Below, piece after piece: positions 9,263 through 22,230 of a DNA stretch of 64,000 nt (position 1 is its first letter; each line of letters begins with the position of its first letter). Source of the DNA: Glandiceps talaboti (taxonomy: Eukaryota > Hemichordata > Enteropneusta > Spengelidae); the NCBI RefSeq assembly GCF_964340395.1, contig NC_135553.1, positions 6,976,501 to 7,040,500 of the forward strand, given 5' to 3'. The position numbers were made by a program, and so were the translations under genes. The notes beneath the pieces were generated by a model. That model was not told the origin of the DNA. It did no database searches and saw only the letters and a list, made by a program, of their open reading frames with translations.

Positions 9263-11038
9263 AATTACCTAAACGAGAGAGATGGAGAGAAATACACATA
9301 AAATGAAAGAGAATGAAAGAGAAATTTTAATTAATTAGAGAGAAAAAGAGAGATAATACAATGGGAAATGAAATAAGAAAGTGTAAAAAAAATTAAATAA
9401 AGAAGAATTATTCATAGGTTGAGTTAAAATTAATTTTAAAAAAAACACGAAATAAAAGTAGAGCATTTAAATTCAGCAATATGAAATTATAACAATAGTT
9501 ATCACAATTATTACGATTAGTAATCAATTATTGTTACTTTAACAGGGCCGAATAATCGTTTGACATGATTAATTATAATTAACAACCTTTAAAACACTAG
9601 AAGAGATGACATACATACTAAAGAAGTTCAAATCTATGACAAATCAAAACGTTTGTCTAAAAATCGTCCAAGTATAAATATTGAATGGGAATCAAGCGAA
9701 CATCCTGTTTGCAAATGATGGAAATAATGTTAGGTAAATATTACTGTAGAACAATATTGACTGATTCTAGTATTAAATATTGGATAATATCTGTCAGCGT
9801 CTGGCAGTTATGAATGATAATTGTATTTGATATAATATTCATGAATATAAAATCATTGAATGAGTTTTCAGTATTTCCATTATATATACATTTACATTTG
9901 AGTTGCCCTTTCACACACACTATATATGTACAATGGGGACACGGGTTTCATTGTGTCAACAATGCAGACACACTGACAATGAAAGACAATCATTTGAGTC
10001 GTTCAATTTGTTAAAGAAAAAAAAAACTACGACGTGTGAAGTCGAGTATGCCATAACTAGTATACCAACTCACACAAATAAACGGCAACTGTGTACCTCA
10101 ATATTAGAACACGACCCCCCCATATTGAATGTTGCATAGGTCACAGGGGCAGCCATGTTTCGATAATATGGTGGTGTGATCTGTTGTCTACATATGTATA
10201 CCTGTCACTTCGTTAGGGTGATTTATTTTTGTAGAGAATATTGTTCAGTAAATCTATTTTTAGCCATCAATGGATATGATGTGTTGGTTTGAATATTGGG
10301 CATGTATTTGTATGACAAATTGTGTGGTATTTGATGTACGTACATGAACGTTGTAAGTTGGGGCAACATCGACAAAATATATTACTGTTACAAATTTGCA
10401 AATTCAACATTTATCAGTCATTTTTTTTCAAACGGAGACACACAGGTAAATCTGTTTTATATAGTGTGGTGTCGCTAACATCTTAACTGAGAAAAAGTTA
10501 GTTTGTATTAGCTCCATTTTAAATTGACACATGCATGTACAGACAACAAGTGGACTTCTATCGTCTGCGTCTACAACTTTGAAAACGGTGTCGTCTGCGT
10601 TGGATCTGGTGGCTTATCCGCTGCGTTTGAAATTTTCATATTAAGATGTACGGAGACAATAAATTGTATTTTGTCCGATAGGCTTTACTTACTTTTAGGC
10701 TTAGGAGGAAATACAAGCAACAAATCTACACGACACGTAACTGGTAACGATGGTAACGGTAAATATTTTACCCTCGTTAAAATTCAACCAACACACAGAC
10801 ATTTTGAAAATCTTCCTAAATTGGTTTACCTCTAAATAAATACCGACATAAACCTGGGTACGCAATTGTAGTAATCATTTATTTGATTTTATACGTTTTG
10901 TTTCTTTAGATTTATATTCATATTCACAAATTTGAATCTTAGATAGTGATTTTCTGAAACCGATTCTATTTTGACTGATTCGACACACAAGTAGAACACA
11001 GACATACAGACATATATACGTGCGTACGTCGGTAAAAC
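9263..11038. other. Non-coding DNA
   Basis: The first 200 bases are purine-rich (GAGAGA/GAAAGA). A 103-codon frame at 10524-10835 has no recognisable domain. No RNA gene or transposon is evident. Confidence 0.45.
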
Positions 11039-11046
11039 ACACATAC

Positions 11047-11142
11047 AACATGCATGCATGCATGCATACATACATACATACATACATACATACATACATA
11101 CATACATACATACATACATACATACATACATACATACATACC
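11047..11142. repeat. (CATG)n then (CATA)n microsatellite
   Basis: Three or four CATG units pass into about 20 CATA units. Confidence 0.95.
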
Positions 11143-14100
11143 GCTTTCAATCAACATTTAGAAAACAAATTACATAGTATGGTAAAAGTTTAACTTTAAT
11201 TTTGTGTACAATTGATTTAAACAAATTTCAGAATCCTCTGAGAGTATATTCTGTCAATGTATATCTCTGATGTTTGAAAATATATTTTACAATTGTTGTT
11301 TTTGTTTTAAATGAATGCTAAACGTTGTGGAATAATCACGCTTTATACTATAAGGACTTTACTTTCGCAAACCAGAAAATGAAAGTGCTCAATTTTAAGG
11401 TGTTCGATAAAAATATTAATCCACCTTGATTCCCTAGGCCAGTTAGCACTACATACCACTCCTTGAAATATATCGATTTGATATTTTTACGGCGATATGA
11501 TTTGTGTTAGCTGTGTTGTGATAGCTTTGTCCTGCTATGTTTACATATTTTCTTTTTCAAACCAGGCATGCTGATGGGAAGTGAATAAAGTAGTTTTATT
11601 AGCTTTGGAGTGAAAAATATAGATAATGTATTTTGTATATCTGAGTGTTATATCTTTATATATAAACTAATGTTCCAATAGCTATTAAGAATTTCTCAGT
11701 CAACGTGACACGATATGACCATATTTGGTCTTGTCTTGTCTAAACAACGTTGTCTTCATACTGAGTACCAGCGCACAACATCCTCACCGCATTGTCAGGT
11801 TCCAATGTGTACGTTATACGTACGTAGAATTCAGAAATTGACCTATTAAATATTCCGCCTCTATCAAATGTATAGTTTATTCGTTTTTAATTGTTTGTCT
11901 AAAGATTACGTAAATGGAAAAAAGTTCATCGATGTTTCATGAATAGTTTCACGTCGGTTTTATAGTTGCTACTGGTTTATGGTGGTTTCCATTGACAACG
12001 TTTACATCATACCTTGCGTGACGTGCCAACCTGTCGCGTGACGTCACCTGACCGCAAGGTTTATCTTCAAATTACTATCGACAACTCTATGTGTGCATAT
12101 TAATGAGTTCATACAGGTATGGAAATGGTAATATGGTTACATTCAGGTCAGGTGAAAGATACTGCTACATGCACCTTGTGCGTGATTTTTTGACATTTGA
12201 CACATTCTGACGTTTTACGGTATTTCACCGTACATCAGCATTGATATTCTTCCAGAGAGGTTGCGATCTTTGAACTTTTCAGTTTAATGACATATCCCCC
12301 ACTCTGTTTTATTTATAGTAACAAGAACTTCCCCTTGGAGAACGTCCTTGAATTTCGAAACGCCGTAAGAAACAAGATCGCACGTCTTAAAACTAAAACT
12401 TAAAAAAGAAATTGCGGGGAACATTTACTTTTTTTTGTTTCTAGTATATACTACCTTTGCATACACATGACGTCAGTCATACGAATTCATTGTATAATTA
12501 GTATATCATAGTTTTGTACTTCGTCGAAAACCATACAGTTTAAATATGTTTATTAAAGAATTCTGCAATTGTAAAAATAAATTGAAAAGTACGTAATGAT
12601 CAAATCAATAATACAAAGTTAACAATGAGATTATTTACGACATAGTTAATTTTAAATTTTAGTAGGCCAGCAATTCTAAATGGATGTACAAACATATGAT
12701 CTAACATAACTCTCATAAATGTTTAAAATGATGCTCAATTTTAGTAAAGTCGGCCTTCGGCCACATTATACCTCAAACGGTGGAGTCGTAGCTAATTATT
12801 AATCATTTAGTGAGAGAAATTGACCTTAGTCTGACCTCTGTAAACCCTTTTAATTAATTCTCAGTATTCTAATTACATACTGGTCCCTATACATTGGAAT
12901 TGGTTCTGTTCTGTATCAATAACACTAAGAGCACCTCGCATGTGAGTTCATTCTTTCCATGATTGTGAAATATTAAGTGGAATATTGTATGATAGTATAA
13001 TCGGGTAAATGGGAATACTGGAGTAACGACATCGTCGAACGCAGATAAATTACATGATGTGACGTCAGAATTGGATTTTTTACGTAGTGTTTTTTGTTCC
13101 TCCACCTCCCTGGAGCCTATGGAATGAACTCTTGTGTTGGAAAAAAATAGATTTACGTATTGAAAGAAGTGTAAAGTGGTGGGCGAGTTTGAAAAGTGAA
13201 CGTACGTGTATTACATTTTTATCTCTGTCCGTGACAACCTTCATTACTATTGTTCAACGAGCAATGTGAACAGTAGCACGTCGTCTTCACTCTGATCACG
13301 GATCATTATTAGATCCAATTCTGTTGCCATGGCAACACAGTTTCATACGCATTCGGTTTCCTTTTATTTCATAAATCCCCTAATACAAAGAATTTTAAAT
13401 GACGCATGCGCTCATTCATCACGATTATTTGTACGCAATGAGGGAAGCGCAAGATCGAAGTTGGAAAATTGCATGAATTTTTTATCCGCAGAGAATTTTA
13501 CGAACAATCTAAAAATTCACATAGCAATAAATGTAGAAAAGAATGAAAAACGTCGGTTTCTTGCAAAATGTTGGGGATTAAATTCCTGAAAATAAAGTTC
13601 TTCGAATCTCGCCAAATTCCGTCATATGAAAGCTTACTCATGGTCTATTTCAAATAACAATAAATTTGGGTTTCATCGTATTATTGTATCCAAGGAAATT
13701 GACAATAGTCTATATATTCGGCGACCATAGTGGATATTAAAATGTTCGATATGATATCATTTTAATCACTATTTAAAAAAAATGCACGGTGACTCTTAAT
13801 TTTAAATACGATGTGTATACTACGTTAACATAGACACCAGGGACGTAACTGATGAAGTAAACCCGTCGTTGGATCCTCGAAGTCACACGGAATATTGATC
13901 TATTTTTGTGAGATTTTCTATTTGTCATCTGATATGTAAATTTTATTCAAATTCAAAAGTTTATGTTAATATCATGTGACACCACATTGAATTATATCCA
14001 TCAAATCTTCTACCAAACTAGTAGGAAGTTAATTGCTTGTTGTTTTTTTTACATGATTCTAAATGGACACATGTATGTCAGGAAATGTCGTGTATTAACA

Positions 14101-14536
14101 GTAGGCAACAAGTTGATAAACTCTTCCATTTCATTAATTTATACACATGCTTACCGGTTATTCCATTATTTCGTTATGGATACTGGAACTAGTTTGACAA
14201 TCAATTTTAACAACCGCTAATTGCTCTGTATGAAAAATAAAAAATATGTTTTTTTAGATGTGCACCATGTGGTAACCAAGTGACGTACACGAGTGGAAAT
14301 AACCAACAAACATACGCGTATGGTCACCATACTAATCTCTGTTAAAGTTTCCGTCTCTTCAAACACCACAAATCGTCTTTTTTTGCTCTAACCTTTAATT
14401 GCAATTTAAGTGAAAAAAACTGAAATATGACCTCGATATTCTGAAATTCGTATAACTTTCAAGTTCGTCGTCGTTATTTTTAAAAGATTATTTGGTAAAA
14501 CATGAACCGCTTAAATAATGGATAAATAAATATATG
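11143..14536. other. Long non-coding stretch with three CRE palindromes
   Basis: No gene recognised. Perfect TGACGTCA sites occur at 12039-12046 (within GCGTGACGTCACC), 12468-12475 and 13060-13067, all inside about 1 kb. A GCGTGACGTGCC string precedes the first by 23 bases. This reads more like a regulatory cluster than transposon DNA. Confidence 0.4.
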
Positions 14537-14985
14537 TACTACAGAACCAGAGTGACTATACAAGTTTCAATTAGGCGGCAAGATGTTTTCTACGTCTCGC
14601 ACAACATATTTTGATACAAATTACATAAAACAGAATACAAGTGCACTGATAGCGGGCACGCAAATGGAATGTACCATTTACCTCAAAGTGAACATATTAA
14701 ATAAACACTTTTGTGTTTACATCATCCTTGTTTCATCGACAGTCATGTTGATTTGTGTTCACAGTGAGATAAAATGAGATAAAATGTATCATTTAAAATC
14801 ATCACAATGAGATAAAATGTATCATTTAAAATCATCACAATGAGATAAAATGTATCACTTTATATGCTTGCGCGCTATCAGTGTCTGCATTCTGTTTTAT
14901 GTAATTCGTAACAAAATATGTTGTGAGACGTTAAGAACATCTTGCCGCCTAATTGAAACTTTATAGTCACTCTGGTTCTGTAGTA
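14537..14985. mobile_element. Foldback MITE with ~140-bp terminal inverted repeats, hAT-like
   Basis: Left arm starts TACTACAGAACCAGAGTGAC and the right arm ends with its exact complement. Arms run about 14537-14680 and 14845-14985 with roughly 85-90% identity. Flanks AATATATG (14529-14536) and AATATATC (14986-14993) look like an 8-bp target duplication with one change, the length made by hAT transposases. The centre holds a 33-bp tandem repeat. No transposase is encoded. An ORF inside the left arm is incidental. Confidence 0.85.
14776..14857 (+). repeat. 33-bp tandem repeat inside the foldback element, ~2.4 copies
   Basis: Units begin GAGATAAAATGTATCA at 14776, 14809 and 14842, near-identical. 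They form the loop of the foldback element. Confidence 0.9.
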
Positions 14986-14993
14986 AATATATC

Positions 14994-16194
14994 AAATCTC
15001 TCTGACAAGTAATCGCAGAATATTAACCCAGAAGTGTATACTGTGACAGTCGAGTACTTGCACTTTTACCCTTATCAATTGCATTACGAACATCTGGGTT
15101 TTACAAATTGCCCATGTATTTCCTATAAAATAACCGAACAGTATTGTTTCATTGGTTTAGTGGCAGCAGAAGCAAAATTAAAAAAAAAAGAGACATATGT
15201 TGCGTTTATTACATAGGTGTTACTAAAATAAAGCAGAGTGAAAGTGTGGTTTATATATAGGATGTTGCGTCCCACGGGTAGATTCCACCAACAACATAGT
15301 TTGACGTCAGGTCCAGTGTATAAAGTTCGCGTGAGTCCAGACGTTCAGTTAATCTGACCAATATAGATTCTCGCTTGAACACTGCACGCTTTGACTTTCA
15401 ATGTGGAAAAAAGAATACCACAAACAGTCTGGATTTCCTCATTAACAAGTTGACATATGGAGGATGAAACAATCTATACATGTTAAAATGTTTTTTTTTT
15501 TTTAGAATTTGGTATTTCCATCATATGTGAATATTTTTCCTCCACAGTTTATATCCCCACGAAAGTTCTATTATCATGCTTACTGCATGGCTAAATCTCA
15601 GAAGTTGTCTGCCTATGAAAGGGAAATCAACTACATCGTTACACTGGGGACCAACACATCTAATACGCTTGTATATATGTGGGCAGAATACGTTTTTTCT
15701 CCATAGGTACGAGATAAGTACATCAACGAGAATATACAGGGTGAATAGGTTTGCATAATAGAAGAACGTATGGCTGGCGGATGAAGTATTTCAATAGGCG
15801 TCGGAAACTCCATAAACATACGGTCTCAGTAAATCCTACGGACTAACGCATTAATAGAATATTCCAAAGCAGATCGTAGAGTTTTCCTGTGCAGGTTTTG
15901 ATGTCATAGGTTGCGAGCTTGCGCTATTTCATAGAATAAAAGAATATTTGTGCTAAATGTCTGTTCTCAGCGCTTTGTACTTTTTGAGTGGTTCCCAGCG
16001 GTGTCATATACATCTGTTTCGCATAATTGTTAAAGTGGCCTCCCCGTGATGTTAGACATGAAGTTAGTACAGAAAATACAACTATGCACGTTGGCAAAGT
16101 GCATGAAGTGGTAATGTGTTAATAATATATTGCTCTACCTACTCAACCATAACCATTACTTACACTGTCACTGTCACGGCCACCACGACCACGA
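14994..16194. other. Non-coding DNA
   Basis: One CRE palindrome at 15302-15309. No gene or transposon recognised. Confidence 0.45.
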
Positions 16195-16270
16195 TCACGA
16201 CCACCACCACCACCACCACCACCACCACCACCACCACCACCACCACCACCACCACCACCATCACCACCAC
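16195..16270. repeat. (CCA)n microsatellite
   Basis: About 22 CAC/CCA units, preceded by imperfect copies from 16170. Confidence 0.95.
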
Positions 16271-17640
16271 AATGACTACAAGTTCTTCAATGACTACAGT
16301 TACTAGCGTGTAATTCATTGTACCCTCGCGTGACACTGAATGAAATCCTCTGAAAAGCTAATATTTTAGATAAAACATTTAATTTACATTTTGCCGTGCA
16401 TAAATATTTGGCATTTGAATTAATAGTCAAAATATATTATCAAGAAAACTTGAATAATGGTTATTGGATAATGTTTGCATAGTTTATTATTAAAGTAGCT
16501 ACCACCTGTTGAAGTTCTGTGATTGTCTTTCATTTGTTCGACAACATGTCAGTAACAACAGTTTGATAACATGCAAGAAAAATGGTAGCCCATCATCTCA
16601 ATGCAAGTTCAGTGACCCTGGATATCACATCAATCGTTGGCCTACATGTTATAGTGACCTCTCGGGTCGAACAACTCAATACAGCAAACGAACATCGGGA
16701 TTTATAAACAGCGCCGCCATACTCAAATCTTACATCTCTTTCGTCGGAAGGAACACAACAACATTGAAAATATGATAATTTTGTATTGTTGGTTTACTCT
16801 AACCAATGTAAGAATATTAAACGTACAGTACAGACACTGGACCAGCCTTGTGTCCCAGCCGAGATCAGGAGAATTAGAAGAACTACAGACACTGGAGGTA
16901 CCAAGGTGAGGGATACGACACACAGATTTAAACTAATAAGACGCCTCTTGAATAAATTTAAACATACATTGATGAACAACATAATACTCAGCAAGAATGT
17001 GTCAAAAACAACTTACAAATCTGAACATCAGTTGTACAAAAATTGAACAAATCATACTCACCACACTCAGATAATTAACACATGCATATTTAATTAAACA
17101 GTATAAAAAGAAAATGACAACATGTAACTAGAAGAAAGCTTACGTTCGGTATTTCATAATATATCAAGGTGACAAATACTTAGTTAATTGAGATGCAAAA
17201 TACTATGTCTGACATTATGTCTGCGGGCTATAGCTATTCGGTGGTTCTACCAACATATAATTATACAACACTATCCTTCTCGAACCACTGTTCCCATTGG
17301 ACGTTACTATACTAGATATATGATAGTGTAAGAAATCTATGTACTAACAACACTGATCAGTTTTAACAGTAAAGAAGAATTAGGGAGCCTTCAGAACGTA
17401 ATTACAGGGGGTTGCGGAAATCAGGCCCGAGCTGATGTGTAATATATGACTCTCTCCCGGTTCCGTCATGCTACAAAGGAGCCCTCCCTCAATTTCCCTT
17501 CTCAGAAACGTGACCCTCCCCCTGTTAAAATATTTAAAAAACATATGTTAAAATGTTGTCAGACATGGAAAAGGACACGTGTCAATCAATGGACTTAATC
17601 CCACCGCCGCCATCACGTTGAAAGTCTCAAATGGTTATTT
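16271..17640. other. Non-coding DNA
   Basis: Short open frames at 16509-16775 and 16786-17046 follow each other but show no domain. An AAG|GTGAGG donor-like site lies near 16907-16912 without a convincing upstream exon. I do not call a gene. Confidence 0.35.
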
Positions 17641-17641
17641 C

Positions 17642-17735
17642 CCACCACCACCACCACCACCACCACCACCACCACCACCACCACCACCACCACCACCACC
17701 ACCACCACCACCACCACCACCACCACCACCACCAC
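17642..17735. repeat. (CCA)n microsatellite
   Basis: About 31 nearly pure CCA units, same strand orientation as the array at 16.2 kb. Confidence 0.95.
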
Positions 17736-19056
17736 AGTGAATTTGTGCGAAGGCATTCTTGTGTTGGATCGCATTAGTTGACGTTGAGTTGACGACCAGA
17801 TCTCCAACAGTCTAGAAGAGCACACTCCAAACATTGTCTTGACCGAAGTCAACTTTTCCTCAATATTATCCCTAAATGTCTTACCCACTTGTTATCATTT
17901 TACGCCTGTGAGACCCACTATGACATCTCTCCTCACATCACACCTAACAGTTAATTCACTACATGGCTGTCAGCAACGATTTGATTGACATAGTCTGATA
18001 TTATGGTACCTAACCGTAACTCTAAACCAAACCCTAATCCTAATCGATGTGGTAGCTGTTTGATGTAGAACCGGTTGCAGCAGTGGGATGAACACAGTGC
18101 AAAGTTAGGGAATATAATAAGCCAAGCAAAATGTGACCCGCTATGGTCCTTTTCGCAATTTGTAAAAAGTGGCCCACCTTAATTTTCCGGCTCTTGCCCT
18201 CGTGATTATTTAAGGCTCCGAATGTTATCAGCGTCTCTTCCATTTGAGTTCTTAGTTTGCTTACCTGGAATTTATAGACGAGCTCTCATCAGTACTAAAC
18301 TTTAGTACTAGTACATTTACAAGCCAACTTCCGACCGCAAGGGGGCGGGCTTCGAAGAACGTCTTCCAGGAATGGTAGGATTCTTTGACATGTCAATGTG
18401 TATTTGAGCATCATTCTGACTAGTGTTGATCTGAACACGATATTTTAGTAATTTATTCGTTTATCTATTTGTAGTGAGGGGGGTGGTGGTAAGGGGGGGG
18501 GGGAGACGTGAAGCAAGATAGGTCAAGAACGAACGCCGGCAATTCCATTGATGATTGTACAGCCATTTTGAAAATGTCCAGTCAGAAAACTGTGGTTGCA
18601 CGTCATTAATCGATGCTGTTTACGTCACTAATTTCTCAATTCCCGTCCATTGTGCAACTATACGCGCAAGAAATGAGGCTATCCGAGTAAGTACATATTA
18701 CAAGTACAGGCACAATGTGTTATGACTAGGATCGAGACGAACAGTTTTACAAGAAGAGACAACTCAAGGCGCGACATTATTTTTTTTTACCTTTGTTTGT
18801 TTGGAAACCGTTCGGGTGACAAAGTCCCAATCGCTATTACAACCCCCCCAAATACACAACTTTGAGACAAAGCAAACCAACAAATGAGCAAGTACTTTAG
18901 GACACTGGATATAAATGTTTTTTCGTACAGTAGTCCTCCAAAAAATATAATATTTCTGTAATCAACAATAGTAGGTACCAGGTGGACAACTGTTCTTTAA
19001 ATCGCACTAAATGTTTGGGTTCCTATTTTTGTCGTCGCTAAGTAGGATTTTAGGTG
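17736..19056. other. Non-coding DNA
   Basis: A few degenerate AACCCTAATCC units near 18030 are too short for telomeric repeat. Short G and C runs occur at 18493-18502 and 18843-18849. No gene. Confidence 0.45.
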
Positions 19057-19059
19057 TAG

Positions 19060-20662
19060 AAGCCATCGGCGGCAACGGCTGTTACACATGTTACAGATAT
19101 TTTATTGAATAATATTGATCGTAAACAACTCACTGGTGCAATATTTCTAGAGCTGAAGAAAGCATTCGATACAGTCAATCGTGGACTGCTGCTTCAGAAA
19201 CTACATCAATTTGGTATACAAGGCAATGCGGCATTGGCATTGTTCCGTGCCTATCTAACACAAGTTGTACAGTTAAATTCCACATTATCAGAAAGCATGG
19301 ACATTTCTATTGGGGTACCTCAAGGTTCAATCCTGGGACTTTCATTCTTCACCCTTAATTCATATCAATAACCTGCCGGAAACAGTCATAAAGGCGCAAG
19401 TAATTATGTATGTAGATGATACGACTGTTTTCTATTCAAGCAAATCAGCTGCCAATATTGAAATGACACTTACAGAGGAAATAATGCATGTCAAGGCCTG
19501 GCTTGAGTCAAACAAGTTAACATTGCATACAAAACCAAGACCATGCTTTTCGGTTCTTCTCAAAGACTAAAACTAAGCAAATTCGAGTACAGGGAGACCT
19601 AGTAGAGCAAGGGTTTGATTTCAAATACTTAGGGGTTTGGCTGGATTCAAAATTGAAATTTTCAACACATATTTCAAAACTTTCTGCTAAAATTTCTCTA
19701 AAACTTGGTCTACTGTCGAGAGTCAGACACTTTGTGCCGTTGAGACTTAGGAAGATGATGTTTAATACCTTAGTCCTTCCCCATTTCGATTATACTGCGA
19801 ATGAATGGTGTAATACGAATCAAAAGTATTTGAATACGCTTGAACTCCTCCATAAACGAGCTGGTCGATTGCTCCTCGAAGTTCCCCGTGATACTAACGG
19901 GTTGGGATTATGAAAACTTTGGTTGGGTCAGCCCTCAAATTAGGCAACACTTGTCTACAAATCCGTAACATAAACTGTGTAAATTCCAAACATGCATGTT
20001 TGTCTATGACTTACAAAATAACCGCCGGATGCTCATAATATTAACCACTACATTACTAATCGTCTATCCCATAGCTACCCTACCAGATCAGCCCTCAGTT
20101 GTAACATTCCCATTCCAAAAGTTAATCTTACAATTTGTCAAAAGAATTTCAAATAGTATGCATTACCCAAACAATGGAACTCCATACCAAACAAACTTAA
20201 GAATATACACAAGCGACATGAATTTAAAAAAAATGTATAAAGACACACCTTTTTTCTTGATTGTAATTTGTACTGTAAATATGTAAATATCTTTTTCTGT
20301 ACTTGTGCTATAATAGATTTGTTCGTTTTGATCTACCATTATGACTCTTTGCTGCTCTTTGTGCTGTCATCTTTTTCTTTGCTTCATTTGTACTATATTG
20401 CAAACAAATGTCAATATGTATGTGTGTATTGATTATTATTATTATATTATTGTTTTATTATTATTTATTTATCATAAGTACGCCTTGTATCTTTACTTTC
20501 TATATTTTGTCAGGATATATGGACCATGGACTAGATTAGTTTCTAGTAAACTATTTCCATGGTGTTCACCAGAGCATTTTCTTTTATTGTATTTGTATTT
20601 TCCTCTTTGCATTGTTATTATCTTATGTTTCTGGTGAAATACATTCAATTCAAATTCAATTC
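19060..20662 (+). mobile_element. 5'-truncated, frameshifted non-LTR retrotransposon (LINE) with reverse transcriptase remnant
   Basis: Translation in successive frames gives a collinear LINE RT. The order is TAVTHVTD, then FLELKKAFDTVNRGLL (RT motif with catalytic Asp), then GVPQGS (19312-19329), then MYVDDT (19406-19423), where YVDD replaces the usual YADD. KYLGVWLDSKLKFSTHI follows, then LPHFDYTANEW. A C-terminal YPTRSA (about 20070) and WNSIPNKLKNIHKRHEFKKM complete it. At least four frame changes (about 19340, 19540, 19590, 19915) kill it. The endonuclease and first RT motifs are absent. The 3' end is a short ATTCAA-type repeat tail (20640-20662). Motifs fit the CR1/L2/Jockey group, subclade not resolved. 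Confidence 0.9.
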
Positions 20663-20689
20663 AACAAGTAATGTAATTGGATATAAACT

Positions 20690-20825
20690 TACACTGTGCC
20701 TCTGTAACTTTTTGTCCTAGTTTGTCTCTTTATTGTTTTCTGTGTACGTAATCTTGCAACAGGTTCCATTGGGAGTGCGTCAGCACTGAAATGGTGTCTG
20801 TGTATGAAAGATTAAGAAATAGATA

Positions 20826-20912
<87 letters not shown>
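20690..20912 (+). mobile_element. Probable 3' end of a second retroelement with (AATC)n tail
   Basis: Downstream of the LINE, a stretch containing AGTGCGTCAGCACTGAAA ends in GATTAAGAAATAGATAAATC and then about 21 AATC units (20826-20912). A GATTAAGAAATA-type end before a short-unit tail also occurs in the LINE fragment at 24866-24959, so this is probably another non-LTR 3' end. No coding part. Confidence 0.5.
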
Positions 20913-20913
<1 letters not shown>

Positions 20914-21507
20914 TAAAATGGTGTGTGTGTGTGGGGGGGGGTGTAGTGGGCGGTGCTTACAATGAGAGGGACTTTCCTAGAAACGGGCTTGATATACGAA
21001 TGTAATTCTACCGATGATATATTTTCAGATCTGCCACATTTCACAGTAACGAATAAAAAAACAATTTTCCCCGCCCCTCTGCAGGTATCAAATTACCTCA
21101 ATCGAGGCTCAGTAACAGGTCTTAGTACGCGTACGCGCCACCGATTACACATATATCTCCAGTGTCATGCCTAAACACGTTATATTCTGTTATCACAAAG
21201 AGACTGTGTTGATAATGTCCTAGAAGTTCTAGCAACGTTTTCGTTATTCAACTTGACCGCTTCAACGGAAGATTTCACAGAAACCAACGCTCTGACTGAG
21301 AATGCTGGCCGGTGATGGGTTCATGTGCATGTGGCGACTATACTTAGCCGTGGGTGGGGGTGGGGATGCCGGAGGAGACAACCAAGACCACTACAGAGGA
21401 GGCAGCAATCGTCTAAAGCGATGCAAATGGATATGTCAATAGGCTACCAACAGTGGCTAGCGTGAGCGGGGACATACTAAATCAAATAACGCGGAACCTG
21501 TATTTAG
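20913..21507. other. Non-coding DNA
   Basis: G-rich patches at 20930-20945 and 21350-21365. No gene or repeat recognised. Confidence 0.45.
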
Positions 21508-21573
21508 CCAGATGAAGGTGTGCTAGTCGCATCGAAACGTTGATCTGAAGTAATGCTGACTGTTCTACTACTA

Positions 21574-21644
<71 letters not shown>

Positions 21645-21735
21645 GTCAATATATATTGTAGTGTACTAGTCGCATCGAAACGCTGTTCTGTATATTTTGG
21701 GGTTGGAAGTAAGGCTGACTGTTCTACTAGTCAAT
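21508..21735 (+). repeat. Direct repeat around a (CTA)n array
   Basis: CTAGTCGCATCGAAACG occurs at about 21523 and 21666, each followed by a TTCTG, AGTAA and GCTGACTGTTCTACTA series. Between them sit about 25 CTA units (21565-21644). The first copy includes GATGA, a six-pair stem and GAAAC, superficially hammerhead-like, but no helix III follows. It lies directly left of the nested inverted repeat and may belong to the same element. Confidence 0.75.
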
Positions 21736-21755
21736 TTCTAATATATATATATATA

Positions 21756-22230
<475 letters not shown>

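Noticed and set aside
4477-9306. Many long open frames with TYIH, MYVC, YIYI and PSIH repeats on both strands
   Set aside because: They are translations of tetra- and dinucleotide microsatellites, which stay open in several frames at once, and have no other coding signal.
10524-10835. 103-codon open frame
   Set aside because: No domain, no splice signals of quality, and frames of this size occur repeatedly in this non-coding DNA.
16786-17046. Possible exon ending at an AAG|GTGAGG donor
   Set aside because: No upstream acceptor with a pyrimidine tract and no recognisable protein sequence.
18005-18050. Telomere-like AACCCTAATCC units
   Set aside because: Only a few degenerate units, not a tandem telomeric array.
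21508-21540. Second hammerhead candidate (CAGATGA, six-pair stem, GAAAC)
   Set aside because: Position 4 of the core is changed, no helix III hairpin or cleavage triplet follows GAAAC, and no helix I partner is found. The motif is only superficially similar.
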